From DASVEG01 sp035540495 (GTDB lineage Bacteria > Actinomycetota > Acidimicrobiia > Acidimicrobiales > CADCTF01): a stretch of 64,000 bases of DNA. The DNA is taken from assembly GCA_035540495.1 (NCBI GenBank), contig DATLGL010000036.1:13339-77338 (forward strand), given 5' to 3'. Numbering within the stretch: position 1 is the first letter of the stretch; the number at the start of each line of letters is the position of its first letter. Below the pieces are notes generated by a model. That model saw only the letters and a program-made list of their open reading frames with translations, ran no database searches and was not told where the DNA came from. This document shows positions 60,442-64,000 of this stretch, in pieces. A program made the position numbers and the translations under genes.

Positions 60442-61314
60442 TCACCGGCGCTCCACGTCCCGGTGGTGCACGGCCGGGTTGAACCCGCGCTCCTGCATCA
60501 ACCGCGCCACCTCCTGGGCCAGCACCACGCTGCGGTGGTTGCCGCCGGTGCAGCCGACCGCGATGGTGAAGTAGCTCTTGCCCTCCTTCACGTAGGCCGG
60601 GAGCAGCAGGTCGAGGAGGGCGCCGAGGCGGTCGAGGAAGTCGGACGTCTCCGGCTGGCCGAGGACGTAGTCCTTCACCGGCTCGTCGAGCCCGGTTTGG
60701 GGGCGGAGCTCGTCGACCCAGTGCGGGTTGGGAAGGAAGCGGCAGTCGATGACCGTGTCGACGTCGAGCGGGATGCCGTGCTTGTACCCGAAGCTGACGA
60801 CGCTGGTCTGCATCGCCTGCTGCTGCTCCTCCTCGCTCGAGAAGAGCTCGGTCAAGCGATCGCGCAGCTGGTGGACGTTGAGGTCGCTCGTGTCGACGAC
60901 GACGTCCGCTCGCTCCTTCACGGGCTGGAGCAGGGCCCGCTCTCTCGCGATGGCGTCGGCCACGCCTCCCTCGGCGTCGACGGGGTGGCGCCGGCGCTTG
61001 TCCTCGAAGCGACGGATGAGGACGTCGTCGTTCGCCTCGAGGAACAGGACCCGCACCTTCGTCGTGTTGCGCTTCCGCTCGAGCTGGTCGAGCGCGGGGA
61101 GGAGCTCCTCCAGGAAGGGGCTTGCCCACACCACGAGGCAGATCCGCTCGGTCTCCTGCTGAGGTACGTCGGGACGCCGGGCGAGGTCGGCGACCTTCCC
61201 GATGAGCGCGGGGGGCAGGTTGTCGATCACGAACCAGCCAAGGTCTTCGAAGACGCTCGCCGCGGTGCTTCCGCCCGCGCCGCTGAGGCCGGTCACGATG
61301 AGGAACTCGCTCAT
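60442..61314 (-). CDS. rapZ: RapZ (YvcJ) nucleotide-binding/RNase adaptor protein with altered Walker A
   Basis: The 290-residue protein is RapZ: FLIVTGLSGAGGSTAASVFEDLG, the FVIDNLPP motif, and the conserved C-terminal FGYKHGIPLDVDTVIDCRFLPNP, then AVGCTGGNHRSV. In the Walker A loop (residues 9-17) the lysine position 15 is Gly (GLSGAGGST), while most actinobacteria have Arg or Lys. In other bacteria RapZ controls GlmS through sRNAs or acts as a GTPase-like partner of YvcK. The gene is 13 bp after the methyltransferase stop. Confidence 0.94.
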   Translation of the reverse strand: MSEFLIVTGLSGAGGSTAASVFEDLGWFVIDNLPPALIGKVADLARRPDVPQQETERICLVVWASPFLEELLPALDQLERKRNTTKVRVLFLEANDDVLIRRFEDKRRRHPVDAEGGVADAIARERALLQPVKERADVVVDTSDLNVHQLRDRLTELFSSEEEQQQAMQTSVVSFGYKHGIPLDVDTVIDCRFLPNPHWVDELRPQTGLDEPVKDYVLGQPETSDFLDRLGALLDLLLPAYVKEGKSYFTIAVGCTGGNHRSVVLAQEVARLMQERGFNPAVHHRDVERR

Positions 61315-61327
61315 GGGCTCGTGCCGC

Positions 61328-62098
61328 TCACACGGCCAGTTTCTCGCACCGCAGGAACAGGAGTCGTGGGATGGTCGCCGCCTGCTCGTACTCGTGGGCT
61401 CGCTCGATGAACCCAGGGGGCGGGGCCGGCTCCTCGATGCGGGTCAGATAGAGACCGTTCGCGATCAGTGCGTTGAGGTACCGACTGATCGGGCGGTGGA
61501 TGAACGGGATGAAGACGTCCTTCTCCACCTCCTCGTCGGTCTTGTCCTCGATCAGGTACGGGCCGATGCGCCAGTACTGCTCCTCGAGGATGTGGTCGTC
61601 GATCCAGCCGCTGTTCGGGGTCTGGAGGAGCGGGTGGTTCAGGAAGAAGAGGAACCGGCCGCCTGGTTCGAGCACCCGGCTCACCTCGGCGATCGCCTCG
61701 TCGACGTCGTCGATGTGCTCGAACACGAGGCACGCGATCACCGTGTCGAAGGCGGCGTCGGGGAACGGCAGGTGGGCGGCGCCTGCGCGGGCGTAGGCGG
61801 GTCCTCCGCCTCTTCGGTGGGCCTCGTCGATCTGGGCGTGAGTCGGGTCGATGCCGACGACGCTCGGCGCGTGTGCCTTCGTCTGCGCGAGGCGGGCGAT
61901 CTGCCCCTCCCCGGTGCCGACGTCGAGGACCCGTTGGCTCTTCGCCTCTGTCAGCTCCGCGAGGGCCATCGGGAGGATCTGCTCCTCGTACTCGGCGTCA
62001 GCGCCCTCGCTGAACCCCTTCTGCCACCACTGCGCGTTGGCCTCCCACAGATCGTCGGCGTCTGTCGGGGCGAGCTCGTCAGGCATGACACTTGTCAT
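61328..62098 (-). CDS. SAM-dependent methyltransferase (class I) between uvrC and rapZ
   Basis: The 256-residue protein has motif I VLDVGTGEGQIARLAQTKA, VVGIDPTHAQIDEAH, HLPFPDAAFDTVIACLVFEH and GRFLFFLNHPLLQTP, typical of the Methyltransf_11 class. ATG 62098 overlaps the uvrC coding end by about 20 bp, so translation is coupled; ATG 62086 is also possible. In this conserved block a methyltransferase at this place is not universal, so it may be lineage-specific. Its substrate is unknown. Confidence 0.82.
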   Translation of the reverse strand: MTSVMPDELAPTDADDLWEANAQWWQKGFSEGADAEYEEQILPMALAELTEAKSQRVLDVGTGEGQIARLAQTKAHAPSVVGIDPTHAQIDEAHRRGGGPAYARAGAAHLPFPDAAFDTVIACLVFEHIDDVDEAIAEVSRVLEPGGRFLFFLNHPLLQTPNSGWIDDHILEEQYWRIGPYLIEDKTDEEVEKDVFIPFIHRPISRYLNALIANGLYLTRIEEPAPPPGFIERAHEYEQAATIPRLLFLRCEKLAV

Positions 62099-63944
62099 AT
62101 ACGGCTCGCGCCACCGCCTCCGGCAGCCATGTCAACGCCTGCAGGGTGTCGAGGTCGGCGTTCTTGACGGCAGTGACGCCCCCGAGCTCCTTGACCAGGC
62201 GCTTCTTCCTCGTCGGCCCCAACCCGGGGATGTCATCGAGGATCGACTTCGTCATCCGCTTGTTGCGAAGCTGGCGGTGGTAGGTGATCGCGAAGCGGTG
62301 GGCTTCGTCCCGAATCCGCTGCAGCAGGTACAGCGCCTCTGACTGGCGGGCGATTCGCACGGGGTCCGCCTGGCCCGGGAGGTACACCTCCTCGAACTGC
62401 TTGGCGAGCGACGCCACCCGGATCTCCTCGAGCAGATCGAGTTCCTCGAGCACCTTCACGGCGACGCTCAGCTGTCCCTTGCCGCCGTCGACGAGCAGGA
62501 GCTGCGGCCGGTACTGGAACTTCTTCGGACGCTCGCCTTCCTCGAACGGACGATCCCGCTCGACGATCAGCGCGGTGAACCGCCGCCGGAGCACCTCCTC
62601 CATCGCGGCGAAGTCGTTGTTCGCGCCCTCCGTGGTGCGCACCTTGAACCGGCGGTAGTCGCGGTTCTTCGGGAGGCCGTCCTCCATCACCACCATCGAG
62701 CCGACGTAGTCGGTGCCCTGGATGTGGCTCATGTCGAAGCACTCGATCCGAAGGGGTGCCTCCGGCAGGTCGAGCGCGTCCTGCAGCGCGTTCAGCGCCC
62801 GCGCCCGGGCGTTGTGATCACTGCTTCGCTTGAGGCGGTGGCGGACGAACTCCTCCTCCGCGTTGCGGGTGACCGTCTGCTGGAGCGCTCGCTTGTCTCC
62901 CCGCTGGGGCACCCGAATGTCGACCTTCGTCTCACGGAGGAGCGCCATCCACTCTTCGTAGAAGGCGCGGTCTTCGGGCTCGTCGGGCACGAGGACCTCG
63001 CGGGGCAGGTCAAGCGTCGGTTCGGTGTAGAGGTGCTCGAGCGTCCGAGCCACGAGCTGTGGACGGGTCAGTTCCTCGACCTTGTCGACGACGAAACCCT
63101 TCCGTCCGACGACGCGCCCCCTGCGGACGTAGAAGACCTGCACGCTCGCCTCGAGCTCGTCCTCCGCGATCCCGATGACGTCGAGATCCTCCGGACGGTC
63201 GGTGACCATCTGCTGCTTCTCGATCACCTTGCGGACGGCGATGAGCCGGTCACGCGTGCGGGCCGCCCGCTCGAACTCGAGGTTCTCCGCCGCGTCGGCC
63301 ATCTGCTGCTCGAGGTTCTTGACCGCGCCAGCCGAGTCACCGTCGAGGAACCGGCAGAGGTCGTCTACCAACTTGTCGTACGCCGTCTTGTCGATCTCCT
63401 TGACGCACGGGCCGGCGCACTTCTCGATGTGGAACAGGAGGCACGGGCGCCCCTGCTTCTCGTGGCGCTCGAACTTGCTGTCGCTGCACGTTCGGATCGG
63501 AAAAGTGCGGAGCAGGAGGTCGAGGGTTTCGCGGATCGCGTAGGCGTGGCCGTAGGGGCCGTAGTACTTCGTGCCCTTCTGCTTCGCACCGCGACGCACC
63601 ATCGCCCGTGGCCACTCATCGCTGAGTGTGACCGCCAGGAACGGGTAGCTCTTGTCGTCCCGGTACTTCACGTTGAACCGGGGCTTGTGCTTCTGGATCA
63701 GGCTGTACTCGAGGAGGAGCGCCTCGACGTCGTTGCCGACCTGCATCCACTCGACGCTCTCGGCCGTCGCCACCATCTGGGCCGTGCGAGGGTGGAGGTT
63801 GCGCGGGTTCTGGAAGTAGTTGCTCAGCCGGCTGCGGAGGTTCTTCGCCTTGCCGACGTAGATGACGCGGCCGTCCTTGTCCTTGAACTGGTACGAACCC
63901 GGCGCGTCCGGGATCGAGCCAGGGGCGGGGCGAGGCGGCGTCAC
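62079..63944 (-). CDS. uvrC: excinuclease ABC subunit C
   Basis: The 621-residue protein is a full UvrC: a GIY-YIG-type N-terminal nuclease (GSYQFKDKDGRVIYVGKAKNLRSRL), the UVR helices (VKNLEQQMADAAENLEFERA), the RNase H-like second nuclease (ECFDMSHIQGTDYVGSMVVM), and a C-terminal helix-hairpin-helix (ILDDIPGLGPTRKKRLVKEL). It makes both incisions in nucleotide excision repair with UvrA and UvrB. The start is GTG 63944. The remaining 56 bases to the window end hold no recognisable gene. Confidence 0.96.
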   Translation of the reverse strand: MTPPRPAPGSIPDAPGSYQFKDKDGRVIYVGKAKNLRSRLSNYFQNPRNLHPRTAQMVATAESVEWMQVGNDVEALLLEYSLIQKHKPRFNVKYRDDKSYPFLAVTLSDEWPRAMVRRGAKQKGTKYYGPYGHAYAIRETLDLLLRTFPIRTCSDSKFERHEKQGRPCLLFHIEKCAGPCVKEIDKTAYDKLVDDLCRFLDGDSAGAVKNLEQQMADAAENLEFERAARTRDRLIAVRKVIEKQQMVTDRPEDLDVIGIAEDELEASVQVFYVRRGRVVGRKGFVVDKVEELTRPQLVARTLEHLYTEPTLDLPREVLVPDEPEDRAFYEEWMALLRETKVDIRVPQRGDKRALQQTVTRNAEEEFVRHRLKRSSDHNARARALNALQDALDLPEAPLRIECFDMSHIQGTDYVGSMVVMEDGLPKNRDYRRFKVRTTEGANNDFAAMEEVLRRRFTALIVERDRPFEEGERPKKFQYRPQLLLVDGGKGQLSVAVKVLEELDLLEEIRVASLAKQFEEVYLPGQADPVRIARQSEALYLLQRIRDEAHRFAITYHRQLRNKRMTKSILDDIPGLGPTRKKRLVKELGGVTAVKNADLDTLQALTWLPEAVARAVYDKCHA

Positions 63945-64000
63945 GGTGCCATTGTCGCGGGTGGCCGCGGCTTGTTCGGGAAGCTTTCGGGCGTTCAGGC

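Overview
The window is about 64 kb of very high-GC DNA, densely coding on both strands, from an actinobacterium. The conserved block uvrC - methyltransferase - rapZ - yvcK - gap - pgk - tpiA - secG (63.9 to 56.2 kb, minus strand) is an actinobacterial/Gram-positive arrangement. Many GTG starts, several apparently leaderless promoters (a TAnnnT-like hexamer 6-9 nt before the start codon), class III cyclase-ATPase fusions and LuxR-type large regulators fit a non-model lineage. Acidimicrobiia is my best guess, but there is no rRNA or tRNA here to prove it.

Layout. 0-17 kb is a patchwork of short units: the end of a LAL-type regulator, a GNAT/methyltransferase pair, a thiol-dioxygenase-like cupin, an HExxH protein, an orphan histidine kinase, an MFS exporter with a stand-alone PEP-utilising protein, an adenylate cyclase-NTPase fusion, two unrelated oxygenases (CmcJ/AsaB-like and isopenicillin-N-synthase-like), a methyltransferase broken by one extra base, and a GH13 glucosidase-like enzyme. 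17-25 kb holds a hydrolase, a hemerythrin, and a three-gene sulfide:quinone reductase - TusE/DsrC-like - DsrE-like operon, followed by an SDR, a patatin and a class C beta-lactamase-like hydrolase. 25.5-31.8 kb has cation transporters (CaCA, CorA), MarC, and a tightly coupled Gfo/Idh/MocA - aldo/keto reductase - SsuD-like flavin monooxygenase operon. That set resembles a sulfoquinovose monooxygenase (sulfo-SMO) cassette.

31.7-44.4 kb is the most unusual region. Five co-directional genes (a secreted Thr/Pro-rich protein, a MoxR ATPase, a DUF58 protein, a transglutaminase-like/Ser-Thr kinase fusion, and a 1489-residue ubiquitin-like + FHA + three-ATPase FtsK/EccC/EssC-like protein) form one operon, possibly extended by a glycosyltransferase. 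It matches the PFNA-type clusters of other actinobacteria in part. Here, however, kinase and transglutaminase are one polypeptide, the transglutaminase has lost its catalytic Cys and His, and the last gene is a type VII secretion-like motor that carries its own phosphothreonine reader.

44.5-47.3 kb holds an acyl-CoA dehydrogenase, a hotdog thioesterase-like protein and an AlkB-like dioxygenase. 47.3-56.2 kb is a complete peptide/nickel-type ABC import operon (SBP - B - C - D - F) with two additional substrate-binding lipoproteins at its end. 56.2-63.9 kb is the core housekeeping block. whiA, usually next to yvcK, is absent from its expected place.
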